Shown: positions 10,571-28,929 of the stretch, in pieces
Position numbering within the stretch: the stretch's first letter is position 1
How the letters are laid out: each line of letters opens with the position of its first letter
NCBI GenBank assembly: GCA_026874595.1
Contig: CM049310.1
Span: 5,582,001 to 5,646,000, forward strand
Source: Sipunculus nudus
Lineage: Eukaryota; Annelida; Sipuncula; Golfingiida; Sipunculidae
Direction of reading: 5' to 3'
Length of the DNA: 64,000 nt
Notes under the pieces: generated by a model
What the model was told of the DNA's origin: nothing
Databases searched by the model: none
Seen by the model: the letters and a program-made list of their open reading frames with translations, nothing else
Program-made: the position numbers and the translations under genes

Positions 10571-12587
10571 CCGCGTGACCGGAGGTCCGATTGTGAGCCG
10601 CAACACGCGTTGTTTAACCAGCGGGAACATGTATTTCATTTTTTGGGACAAGTCAGTCAGAGCATATTCTAATTGACACCTGTTGTGGCTCCGCGATACA
10701 CACTGCCCCACTCGAAGTGTTGACATCTGTGGTCGCGCCCTGATTAGGCCCCTTTAAAATGGCTCCTGGTTACATACTTAAAAATCCACATATACAGGAG
10801 AAAATGCAGACAAGGTCAAATTTAACCGTCCGGGGTTGATAGTATATTGAAAGATTCCTAGTTGGAATTGGCTTATTTTTTCCAGGTTCAAGGGTTTATG
10901 TTTATTTGACCGACGTCAGATTTATGAATGGCCCCCTTTACTTACGTCAATAAGCTTCGCATAGTTGCGATGCCAACGACTTTTATATTTTTTTCTGTGA
11001 AATTTTTCTCCAGATATCGAGATATTAAGTCGAGATCACGAAATATTATCTCGAGTGATCTTTCTTCATGAATATTTACATTGTTTACAAAAGGGGACGT
11101 ATACAATTTAATACGCTCTTTACACCTATAGGCCTACTACCTATATCGTAAGAGCTGTTTGTTTTGACCTCGTATCCTGAATCTCTACACCAGAGAGGAG
11201 TACTGTATTTTAGTCCAATCAGATGAGACCCTGTGCTGGAAGACAAAACAGTTTACCAGCCAAGGAGGAATACACGGAACTAATGTTGTTCATTTCGTTT
11301 TGAGTGACAGCTCATCGCCCTGACAACCGCTTGAACAGACCACAGGCTCAGAGAGAATGGCCCAACACGTGGTTTCTGGGCGGAGCCTGATAACTGCCGA
11401 GTGTTTGTTGACTGGCATTTGGTTGGCTACTAGTTATATCAGCAGTTTTTTTTCAGCAGACAGGCCTTCTGGTGTTTAAGTGCAACATAAACGGTCAAAG
11501 GAGGCAGCGGGAAAATCAGTAGCTTCTTTAGAAGCGCAAGATTTCCGCTGCCTCGGGAGCGAAGCAATGAAAAGCTCTAGCAGGTCTTCTTTATTTAACT
11601 GACTGAACACTAGATGGCGCTAAGAGTCAATTTATGTATCAAGATAAATAACAACCGTCAAGATTTAAGTGCTCATCATTTCACGAATGTGCGAACTAAA
11701 TGTGTACTTTCAGTTTTATGTTTGTTAATTAACACGCAGACTCTGAAGATTTCGCTGTATGCTTTATTTTATATGCTCAGAGAAATCGATTCATTAGAAA
11801 ATAATTTGTAAGGTAGGATTTTTAAGGTAAAAATTGTTAATTTACATATATATGTTCAGGAAGATGTGACAGAAATAAATAGTAATATCAGAACATTTAA
11901 TAACTCAAACGAAGATTACATGGAGAGAGAGAGAGATAGAGAGAGAGATCATCCCTCAGTCTACTCTAGTAGAATGGTTAATCTACATGCTAAGGAAAAT
12001 GACATCGTCGTTTGTCGGTCGGTATTAAAAAAATTTGCTTATCTATATATAGGTGCTTAAGTGTCTGTATGAGCCAATAGCTTATCATCACATTGGCCTG
12101 CAATTTAGCGCTTTCAAGAGCAATGGTATATAATATAGGATTGCGTAGTTTTAAAGTTTGCAATTTTGAACATCATTGTATGCATTTATTAATGCCAATT
12201 CAATTTCTTTCTTTCGGGTACACATAACCCCTATAAAAGTCCACTTCCTCTATAAAAGGTGAACTTATATAACGGGGGCATTATTAATAGAGATTAGTAA
12301 CCTGAATCACATTCCTTTATTGTAATGTGTTAAAGGCGGGTCTTTTCTGGCACCAGCTAATCCCCAAGCTATTAGGATTAAGTGGTTTTTAATCAAACAC
12401 ACGACCTATCACCAAATCTTTGTACATAGTTTATGGTATCCATGTACCATTATATTCCCTGCAGGCTAACAGCCCAGGAGTCCTTACCACGTGGTCATAT
12501 ATTCCCGCGTACATAAGCAAATAAGATGTTTGACATTGTCATGAATGAATGTGACGTACTGGTGTGACGGAAGGCCTATTTTATCGG
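10571..12587. other. non-coding region
   Basis: Moderately GC-rich around 11200-11600, with an E-box CACGTG (~11370) and a GC box GGGCGG (~11380) that could be regulatory. (GA)n occurs at ~11922-11948. No coding feature supported. Confidence 0.35.
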
Positions 12588-12784
12588 CCAATCCTGTGGG
12601 CGTTAGCTACGAGCCAAACAGAGCAGCTAATCGTATATTTGTATTCAGCGCACCAAGGAGACTAGGTCCGGGGCGTTTAAAACCACGCGGCAGATCTGCT
12701 ACGCGATACTCGCAGAAGAGACGAGAAACTCTAACTATCCGAAAGCGTCACCTGATATTGTGGGCTGGGAATACTACAAAACAG
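12588..12784 (+). promoter_or_regulatory. candidate promoter and non-coding first exon for EF-hand methyltransferase 1
   Basis: CCAAT at 12588-12592, a TATA-like TTTAAAA at ~12676-12682, then about 100 bp of GC-rich sequence ending in a strong donor AAACAG/GTGAGT (exon end 12784). The gene at 28930 has an acceptor directly before its ATG, so an upstream non-coding exon is required; this is the best candidate I see on the same strand, implying a ~16 kb intron. The link is inference only; the exon could belong to an unrelated transcript. Confidence 0.3.
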
Positions 12785-14230
12785 GTGAGTTTCAGGAACA
12801 ACTATCTGTAGTTACCAATTAAAGAATTAGTGTTTCTTTACCTGCTGCCAATGGCATTGACTTGATATATTTGGTATATGTTTGGTGTCGTCTGCTTTCT
12901 CGAGTGAGCAGATGACAAGTTTCACTCTCCATACATGGTGCTGACATGTATTAGAATATATGAGAATATGAGGATGAGTATAAATGTTACTCTGATGATA
13001 AAGAAGCAAAACTTTTATTTAATTACTGGTCATTAGCTCATTTGTTGATTGATTTGTTCTATTAAATCACAAAATGAATTGAGTCAACTATTTATATTTA
13101 GTGTAAGTTAATTTATATTTTGAATGATCCTCTTGCCAAACAAAACGAATAAAAGTCACAAGTAGATCTTCCAAATGCAACAAAACTCTGACATTGCATA
13201 AGACCCCTTACACACAAACACATGAACATGAATTTATAATCCTTATAATATAATACATATACATAGGGAAATGAGTTTGAGCGCAATATATTAATTTAAC
13301 AGAAACAAGTACGTATAAATATTATACTTTACTCATGAATGTTTCTTAGATGACACGTTCCTACATCTGCACAATCTCTGATTTTTCTATGAAAAAAAAG
13401 CTCTATATTCCCGACATTAATCATCCTTTATAATATAGTGCATAAAATGTGTTTTCTTTAAGTTATATCCTTTGGCGGACATACCAAACGCCATTATTAT
13501 TTGTCCTCCAGTTGGGCCGGGAATACTTATATACATAAAGTGCGCCCTTTGGTGCCTTTCATGAATATAGATTACAGAGAGCATGATACTGACATATTAT
13601 AATAACTGGCATGTGAATACACAGTTCTCATCCCAAATATAGCCCTGTAAATAACTAGAGCAGTAGCGCGGCCCGTTTTGTAAATACATTATCGCAAGCC
13701 TGTTCTTTGTATGAGCAGATAGAAACTCGACATACTGCGGAGAAGACTGAGAGAGAAAGATTTTAATTCACAATGTTTTATACCCGGTTGTTTTTAGATA
13801 TTATTACTGTGATCTGCATGGCTGAATATCCATCTATCCTTCATCTGGAGAGAGAGATAGAGAGAGAGAAAAAAAGAAAGAAGGAGGGGGGTGGGGGGAG
13901 AGAAGGCTACGCGGGAAAAAAAGCAGACCATTAAAAACGCAAATAAATGCATTATGAATATTGTGAAATAATTAATAAACAAATTATATAAATAAATATG
14001 GCTGTTCCCGGATTAATGTGATCAATAAAACTGTAGATAATTCACTTATACATCTGTCATATTTGATGGTCAGTAAAAAGAAACTGTAGAGTTACTATTA
14101 TAGCCTATATGTCAGCATATATAGATGCATAGTTGATGACCCGCAGTGGATTTCTGACGTGTTCCTGGCACTCTATAATCCCCTGACGAAGTATGTACGA
14201 AACCAGCTAGTAGTGATAATGAAGAAATGC

Positions 14231-14233
<3 letters not shown>
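12785..14233. other. AT-rich non-coding region
   Basis: Only a short (GA)n tract near 13848-13870 and a G-rich patch near 13886-13900 stand out. No gene seen. Confidence 0.45.

Positions 14234-14282
<49 letters not shown>
14234..14282. repeat. (TA)n microsatellite
   Basis: Uninterrupted alternating TA run. Confidence 0.97.
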
Positions 14283-14283
<1 letters not shown>

Positions 14284-17199
14284 CTAAAAATAACAGATGA
14301 TATTAACTCGTACAAGGACCACTGTGACACAGCTGCAGGTACATATAGTTATTGATCTTCGGATCACGTATACTTTGATATGACGAGTACTAGTGAGTAT
14401 AAATAATTATCTACTGTACACACCTCCAGTCGGCAGATTATCATATCCCTGTCAAGTATGAGAGCATGCACGCCTCTATCTACGGCATAATTTCAGGTCA
14501 CTGGTATCAGGCGGTGTTAAGACTTATTGACCTTTTAGCACTGCATTACCTACGTTCGGGGTTTGCCTAATTTTTTTCTGAAAACACTCAATCTAGAAAT
14601 TCGACATATATGAATACAAACAAATTCGATGATTATAAAATTTTACATTTTTTAATATATATATATTTAATTTTTTTCTGCCGTATATACAGACTTATAA
14701 TATATATTTCGATATATGCAATCGCCACTGGAACCCCAGTCCCCTCCCCTTACAATCAAAAGCCCTCTGCTGCCCTCACATTAGGTGTCCCTCTACTACC
14801 CTCACATTAAAGTTTCCCTCTGATGCCCTCACATATAACTTCCCTCTGGTGGTGTCCTTACAGTAAAAATGCTCTCCGTAGCCCACATAATCAAAAGCCC
14901 ATTAGTACTCTTACTGCAAGAGAAAAAATCCTCTGGTGTACACCGATTTCGCAGGGCGGATCTGGGAGTGGTCGCCGGGAGGTCCGTTTGATATATATAT
15001 GTTATGTTATATGTATGTAGAGTGTGCACGCAATGATCAGTTCAAACATTAAATTGTTAACATAGACAAAGGGTCTCTCACCATAACTTCAATATTCAAA
15101 CCTGTATGTCCAGCTCTATCCTATGGCATGATTTCTCAGGTTCAGACAGGGGTTTTTTAAACCTTTCACACTAATTTTCCTCAGATTTGATAAGAGTGCC
15201 TTTCGGATTATAGATTCATTAGTGCAATAGTTAAAAAAGTGTTTCATTGTATAAAATCAGATCTGATGATAAATTGAACAATAAATTTGCTGCATATTCA
15301 AATATTGTAAGCACCTTGTTCACTTAGTTAGTATACATTTATTGATAATTAAAAAAAACCCAATAAATTAAGGATAAATTACATAATAAATTGATAAATC
15401 CAACATATAATGGTCGGCTTTGTATAATTTTTAACGTGTTCTCATGCTCAGCATATCCAGGACAGGGAGTTATGGTAAGGTATCCACATTGTAGGTCACC
15501 ACAAAATTATATAGAACCTGACAAAGCTGACCAAGTCTGCATGAGTGGGCTGGAGAAGCACCTACTGCATGCCAAGTTCTTTTTTTTTATTTAGTTAGCA
15601 TGTCTTTTTTAGATAATTATATTGGAGTACATAATATTTTAGTTATAATTTTGCCTACAAATAGATGAAACCATTATAATGTTAGGCAGTAGCTCATATA
15701 AGAATTTACTGAAGCTCAAAGAACGGTCACTCCTTCTAGATAGGCTTTCTATTGGCTCTTCGGATTGAGTGGTGTTGTGATAAAAACGGTTCCAAGAGTT
15801 TTATGTCATGAGGAAAAATGTGTAAAATAAACCGAGCGTCTCTCCAATGCTCAATCATAATAAGATGTTTGCAATCGCCGAGCGATCACTTGTAGCATCT
15901 AACCGACGACCGAAACTAAGCGATAACGGGCAAACGGCGATTGACTTTGCCCTTGGAAATTATTTCAAGGTCATAAATAAAAATCAGTTGCAGATCTGTT
16001 GCCCATGAATACTATTGTGCCGAACAGTCAGCTTATTTAAATCAGCCATATTCGAGTTCTATCCCAAACAAAGGCAGTGGAAAGAAGCAAGAAAAAAAAT
16101 CGTGATCGATAGTTTTGTTCCCTGGGAGACTAAAGAAAGTCAACAAACAGACAATCTGAGCAAAATATTGTCGAAATAAACTTCTTCAACCCCTATATGC
16201 CTCCTAAGAGGCTTAATGACAGGAGTGTTAGCATCCCACCCCCTCCCCCAACATCAATATATACAGCGCGGAACCTGTCTGAAAGACCGCCTTTCTAGTA
16301 AGACCACCTGTCATTTAAGACCTCCCTTGAATGAACCGAAAACATTCACATAGGTTGTAACCGACCGTTCTAATATAGGCCTGTGAATTAAGACCACTTT
16401 TGGCCAGGTCTAGGGTTGGTCTTTAACACAGGTTTGACTGTATACTTGTGCCTGTACCCAATGAACCGCCATCCCAACCCTTCCGTAAATTCTTGATACG
16501 CCCCTGATTACGAATACCACGATTTGCTGTAGGGCAGGGCTCAACACTGCAATTAAAGCAACCACTCAAATCAGAAGCAAGACAATTATCCCTCTTTAGG
16601 GCATTCATCATATCATCAGACCCGTAAAGGGATACAAAAATCTTGCCCTTTGTCTAACATGGCGGGTGTCACACTTAATTATACATGTCGAGTAGTAGAA
16701 ATGGTATGAATAGAATGATATCTTTGTTATTTCTGTCATCACGCATGCTTCCATTACCCCGCTGCAAGGACATTGGAGGCATAACTAAAACAGAGATTAT
16801 AGTTATATATACTTATATATAAAACACGAGTGTTAAGAAAATGAGTGTGACTCGATGGTACTGATTTTAGATGAGAAAAGCACTTTGTTATTGGTAATAT
16901 AGCGTTCAGAACAATTAAGATACACTGGATTCTGCTACTACTTACAATTACTTCAGTTAAAAAAATCAGAAGAGAAAACGCTTTTATAAATAAGAAAATA
17001 AAGATCGTCGAATATATTAATATGATTCACAATATTTGATTTGTAATTGCATTTGATTTTGTAATTTGATTTGTAAGGTTAAAGCAAAACATGTTGAGTG
17101 CATATGTGTTAAATGTGATTGATCGGACGGATTAAGTTTTCTCTTTTAATAAGTACTATGAAGTATCACATAAGTAAAAGCTATACTTTCAATTCATGT
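14283..17199. other. non-coding region
   Basis: Degenerate short CCCTC(T/A)..TGCCCTCACA units occur near 14740-14830. Nothing coding was recognised; the short frames at 14610-15029 and 15391-15594 show no family features. Confidence 0.4.
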
Positions 17200-17200
17200 A

Positions 17201-17292
<92 letters not shown>
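17200..17292. repeat. (TA)n microsatellite with TATG interruptions
   Basis: TA run interrupted at 17221-17236 by GTATGTATGT-type units. Confidence 0.97.
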
Positions 17293-19445
<2,153 letters not shown>

Positions 19446-20357
19446 TCATAGGCGATATTATGTGCATGTTGTTGATTAAACGTCAAATCGAAACATTTGA
19501 TTATAAAGATGCCCCTGCAATAATTTTTTAAAGAAACCAATATACCTCAGGCAAGTAGGCCTACACTTTGAATTAATGATTAATTGATCACTTGGTTATC
19601 TTACTTAATGCGATAAACGTGCATACGAGTGTGGGCCAGACATACCCTAAAACATTGGCCAGGACCAGTCTTGTCAACTGATGTGTTGTTCAAACCAGTA
19701 CACCTTTGACAAGTTGTATAGGTGATCGGTCGGTGTCTGAATGTGGCGCCCTCCTTCCCAGCACGTACAAACAGACCTATCCACAGGGCATGCGTTCCCC
19801 TCAGTTTAAGCCCAGAAACAGAAGCAGATAGCACAGACTCAATTAAAGGTATTTGATGAGGCTTCCCTGACAAATAAAGGATGGAAGCAATTAGGCTTCA
19901 ATTGATATCATGTACATACAATATAAACAATATAGAAATGAAGATGTGCATGCACACTGATTTAAATGTTGCCTACTCTGCAGTCATTGGGATTTTTACT
20001 ATTTTCTGTTAAATCAACTTCTGATTTTTTTATTTCGAAAAATGCCCCAAATGAGATAAATAAACATTGGCAAATGTACGTGTTTCCTTTTAGCTTGTTG
20101 ATCAACAAGTTCATGTATGCAAACGTCAAAGAGGTGTTATTTAATTCTTTATCAACAGAAATTACCTGATGTTCATTAAAACCTACCAAGAGTAAGCCAA
20201 GAGTAAGTTTTATCAATTGAAGCCATTAAGTGTTGAAAAATGCTTCAACAAACTTTACTTTTAATTTAACTTAAATATATAATCCTTAATATGTGACCCA
20301 AGTAAAAAAAAATTATAATATTCAGGCAGGCTTTCGTCTTCTTTGTTGTAAGGGGGG
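19446..20357. other. non-coding region
   Basis: No coding or structured feature supported. A poly-G run (20351-20364) marks entry into the minisatellite. Confidence 0.4.
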
Positions 20358-21315
20358 GGGGGGGTGTCCTGGGGAGAGTTTTAGCGGGTTCCCTTTTTCA
20401 GGAGTATTGTCCTGGGGAAAGTTTAAGCGGGTTTCCTTTTTCAGGAGGGTTGTCCTGGGGAGAGTTTTAGGGGTTTTCTTTTTCAGAAGGGTTGTCCTGG
20501 GGAAAGTTTAGCGGGTTTCTTTTTTCAGAAGGGTCGTCCTGGGGAGAGTTTAAACGGCTTTCCTTTTCCAGGAGGGTCTGTCCTAGGGAAAGTTTGAACG
20601 GGTTTCCTTTTTCAGGAAGGTTGTACTGGGGAGAGTTTTAGCGGGTTTCTTTTTTTTGGGAGGGTTGTCCTGGTTAGAGTTTCAGCGGGTTGCCTTTCTC
20701 AGGAGGTTTGTCCTGGGAAGAGTTTTGCGGGTTTCCTTTTTCAGGAGGGTTGTCCTGGGGAGAGTTTCAGCGGGTTTTCTTATTCAGGAGGGTTGTCCTG
20801 GGGAGAGTTGTAGCGGGTTCCTTTTTCAGGAGGGTTGTCCTGAGGAGAGCATTAGGGGGTTTCTTTTTCAAGAGGGTTGTCCTGGGGAGAGTTTTAGTGG
20901 GTTTTCTTATTCAGGAGGGTTGTCCTGGGGAGAGTTGTAGCGGGTTCCTTTTTCAGGAGGGTTGTCCTGGGGAGAGCATTAGGGGGTTTCTTTTTCAAGA
21001 GGGTTGTCCTGGGGAGAGTTTTAGTGGGTTTCCTTTCTCAGGAGGGTTGTCCTGGGGAAAGTTTTAGTGGGTTTCCTTTCTCAGGAGGGTTGTCCTGGGG
21101 AGAATTTTAGTGGGTTTCCTTTCTCAGGTGGGTTGTCCTGGGGAAAGTTTTAGTGGGTTTCCTTTCTCAGGAGGGTTGTCCTGGGGAGAGTTTTAGTGGG
21201 TTTCCTTTCTCAGGAGGGTTGTCCTGGGGAGAGCTTTAGCGGGTTTCCTTTTCAGGAGGGTTGTCCTGGGGAGAGCTTTAGTGGGTTTCGTTTCTCAGGA
21301 GGGTTTTCCTGAGGA
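20358..21315 (+). repeat. minisatellite, ~43 bp unit, about 22 copies
   Basis: Unit approximates caggagggttgtcctgggga + gagttttagcgggtttcctt + ttt, with 42-44 bp variants. A three-unit higher-order block (about 127 bp) at 20781-20907 repeats almost exactly at 20908-21034. Because 43 is not a multiple of three, all three plus-strand frames read cyclic Gly/Phe/Arg/Val peptides; these are not genes. Confidence 0.95.
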
Positions 21316-21777
21316 GGCTTCCGTTCTTACTCCTGTGAATTCTCTTCCAAACACTTTTTGTCAGTCAACAAGGCCGATGATGTCTGATGTGATTTTTTTT
21401 TTCATTGAGATTAATTACTTAACTCTGTTAATCGTTTTACCTCTACATCTTAAAATAAAGTCCCACTCTCAATTTCCACAGAGAGTCCTTATTATCTTCG
21501 TGAATCGAATCAGATTAAAAATAATATCCAGTGACATCTCTGGAAACGTGCCTGTAGAACAGAGAATCACTGAGGGACATGCACATATAACGTATAATTA
21601 GTTTTTATTTCCAAAATAAAAAATAAAATCTTATATATTAATTTGCTAATGAATTAATGTGTTTCGTTGACGGTTCAGAGTGTCTGATAGTAAAACCTCA
21701 ATGAGGAGTTCTATCCAAATATAGATCGCTTGCCTGTACACACGGGAACACACACCGTCTGTACGAGGTTTCAACGA
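21316..21777. other. non-coding region
   Basis: Nothing supported. Confidence 0.4.
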
Positions 21778-21860
21778 GATCGATCTAAACTAGACCACGT
21801 GCCAGGGGGCAGGTGCCATCGAGACCGCTTCGAGGCGGTCTAGTCGCCACTAGATCGATC
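21778..21860. repeat. nested palindromic element
   Basis: Outer arms GATCGATCTA (21778-21787) and TAGATCGATC (21851-21860); next arms CTAGACC (21790-21796) and GGTCTAG (21837-21843); inner hairpin GACCGC-TTCGAG-GCGGTC (about 21823-21840). The result is a compact multi-stem structure in otherwise AT-rich DNA. Its function is unknown. Confidence 0.7.
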
Positions 21861-22640
21861 AAAAACCCCGAAATATTCCTAGTCTGCACAAGGCCGAGAA
21901 GGATGGTTCCGAAAATGTTCGTATTTTTTGTAAATGTGAAAATAAAGTCGCCATAAATGTTTCGGTATCTATATTACCTTTACAAAATTCTCTTTATATA
22001 TTTTAGTACTAACACAACAAAAAAAAGTCATATCTTCATATAATTTCAAAAATATACATTATATATGTACATGTATAATTATATATATAGCAAAACACAA
22101 ACGTGTATGGTAGCGTCATAAACTGTATATGTAAGTATTTGTAATAATTAATTTGCACGATATATAAGTCTAGATACAAATAGCGCTTTGTGTCAACCTA
22201 GATATTGCACTATATTGAACCTAATCAGCGACCAGCGGGGATCGGTCAGCTGTGCATTAATGTGTTTGAGTGGTATTTCTGACCACTGCACCGGGTAACC
22301 TGACTATTCTTACACAACACAAACCAACCACTTCAAATGCCCCTAGTGATAGCAAACCAATATATACAAAGAATGGTAGCATATGTACACCCAAAGTACA
22401 ACAAACAATCTACTTTTGCTCGCACGTCGGTCACTCCCCTGGGTTTTCATTACAATTTACAGATCGATTGGTGTTCGGGGCAGTTTGTTGTGTCCATGAA
22501 CAGTTGTGTTTAACCTGAGCTTGACTGTCGTATATTACCCATGTTAAAGATAGTTATAATGCCTGCTGATGCTTCTTTAAACACATCGGTCCACACTGAC
22601 CTGAAATCACGTGGACAGATACGTTAACGGTCCTTTGCTG
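21861..22640. other. AT-rich non-coding region
   Basis: Nothing supported. Confidence 0.4.
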
Positions 22641-22646
22641 TATATA

Positions 22647-22712
<66 letters not shown>
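22641..22712. repeat. (TA)n microsatellite
   Basis: TA run with one TACA interruption near 22662. Confidence 0.97.
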
Positions 22713-22714
<2 letters not shown>

Positions 22715-24409
22715 GTATCGTAAATCCCTCCTAACAACCAGCCCGGAATACCGTTATAAAATCGTAAAATAACCGTCTCTTTGAGAAGGTAATTATTTTC
22801 CGGCCATGTATTATTGGTTTGTATAGTATATCTTACTCATCATACCAAGGTCTCGTTAGGATAACCTAAAGGGTTATCGTTTTATAAGAAGTTAAATATA
22901 TATTATCGTGCAAATTACAGCGGTGTTTGATTAAGATAAAGGTAGATATTTGATTTGCTGCGATATTTAATATACAACAAAAAAACATAATATAAATGTT
23001 TATTTATTTAATTCAAGTTTTAAATAAAAATTTTCTTATTATGTACTTCATAGAAATAAAAGCAACTTTTATTTAGTGACTAAAACCATTGTTTATCCCT
23101 GGTCGTGTAACCGAAATAACGAGATACAAATGGGAAAATTCATGTAAAAATCCAACCAAGCGCACAGGGTTTTCTTCAATGTAATTTTTATTTATTTTCG
23201 TTATTTAAATGTTCCATACAGCTGCCGGTTGGTGGAACACACTCATATAACAGATGGACTACCGCTTTTAAAATCTGGCAGCGTCATCTTTTGGTCTTTT
23301 CATAAACCAAGTTTCCACAGAAGTTTCGCTGATCTCCTCCAGAGGTCACTCCACTACATTTAAAAGCTTCATGTGTCAGAGTTGGGGTAGAGCACTTTGG
23401 TTGCCCTTGCCTTTGAACCTCATGATATCTCATGATGATGTTGTCACCAGTAGCATTCAAGGTCAGGATAACATTGTGGAGCGCGACAAGAAGAACTTGA
23501 CGTATAATATCAAGGTCATAGTAAATAAAACCAGGACCTACAAGCACAAATAGTCCCCCGCCATGTTTTTAAACTGTGGCATCAGTATTCCCAAAATATC
23601 CCGTTACCTTGCCAAGAACCGGGAGTTTTATAGATATTTGTTAATAGATTAGGGCGGGACGAACGGACAGACGGAGAGACGTTGACCATCTTAGTAGTCC
23701 TCCCTCCTTACGGCGGGACACTGAACACGATAGACAAAATGGCACGGGGGAGACATACAATCAATGAGAGAACCTGTCAGATTTAGAGGATATGGTCATA
23801 GCATGTGACTTCCTTTACTTTAACTAGATCTCTGACTGATACCCTTTGATTCATTTGAATGCGAAGCGTAGTAATATGGGGAATAAAATATTAGTGTCTG
23901 TTATAATTTAAGGAAACTCACTTTTCATTTTAAGAGTGTTTAGAAAACCTGTAAATAAACCAGCCACTGGCTGATGCAAAAATGCTCGTTCTTTCAGGCA
24001 AATTCTTATTGAGAAGAAAAAACAACATCTGAACCTTTTGATCTCATGTAATGTTTTGGAAATGTGCTGAAACGCAGGTGCAGATAAGTATAAAAGAAAC
24101 CATTCTTGCCCCTGGCTGAGATTTAAACTTAAGTCACTCCAAAATTCCGTACATTCCCTCCCTTTCGTATCTAGTTCGGTGGCTGAACTACAGATGTCGC
24201 TGGATTAATGGAAATGAGAATTTGCTAGGCCAAGAAGGGTTAAAGGGGGGAGCCTTCTTGGTCAGGCTGACATTCAAAGTGAATGGTTCGTCCTATCTGA
24301 TTAATCAAGGGTTCCTTATAATAAATTGGCACTTAAGTGCTTGTGAACCATTTTAAATGATGCAAGAACCTGTTACATTAAATATAAATATTGTGCAGTC
24401 TGTTCCGTA
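22713..24409. other. non-coding region with interspersed-repeat fragment
   Basis: 23440-23720 contains 'attcaaggtcaggataacat', 'atatcaaggtcatagtaaat', 'gggacgaacggacagacgga' and 'cctccttacggcgggacact', typical of the dispersed repeat family seen elsewhere in the window. A small inverted pair CCAAGAAGG/CCTTCTTGG lies at 24230-24261. No gene seen. Confidence 0.4.
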
Positions 24410-24493
24410 CTCTTATTAAATAATAGGCTCGTTCCACTTCATCGATGAAGCGTGAACGGTGTGGTAGTGGAATGACTTATTATTTAATAAGAG
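24410..24493. repeat. 84 bp palindromic (foldback) element
   Basis: CTCTTATTAAATAATA (24410-24425) is perfectly inverted at 24478-24493. Partially matching inner arms (gttccact / agtggaat) surround a 14 bp perfect palindrome CTTCATCGATGAAG (24437-24450). Confidence 0.8.
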
Positions 24494-28654
<4,161 letters not shown>

Positions 28655-28929
28655 TGACCATTATTAATCTGCAGAAGTAATTGATGCCACTGTGATCGCA
28701 TTTAACCACTTGATAGCACCTTTCTTTCAAATCCGCCAAAGTATTGTATAGATTTTAAATACACACACATAATACGATGCCCACCAAGAATGAAAGGAAA
28801 TTAGAGCACACATGAGCAATTAATATGCCTGGTGTCGTGTGACACTGAAGGGCTTATTCTCTTGCCATTTACATGTAATTATTTGATAAATCAGAAGATG
28901 TTATTAAGGGATGTGTTTCATATTACAGC

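Noticed and set aside
20290-21067. Open frames of 72-125 codons with repeated Gly/Phe/Arg/Val peptides
   Set aside because: They are the three reading phases of the ~43 bp minisatellite and not genes.
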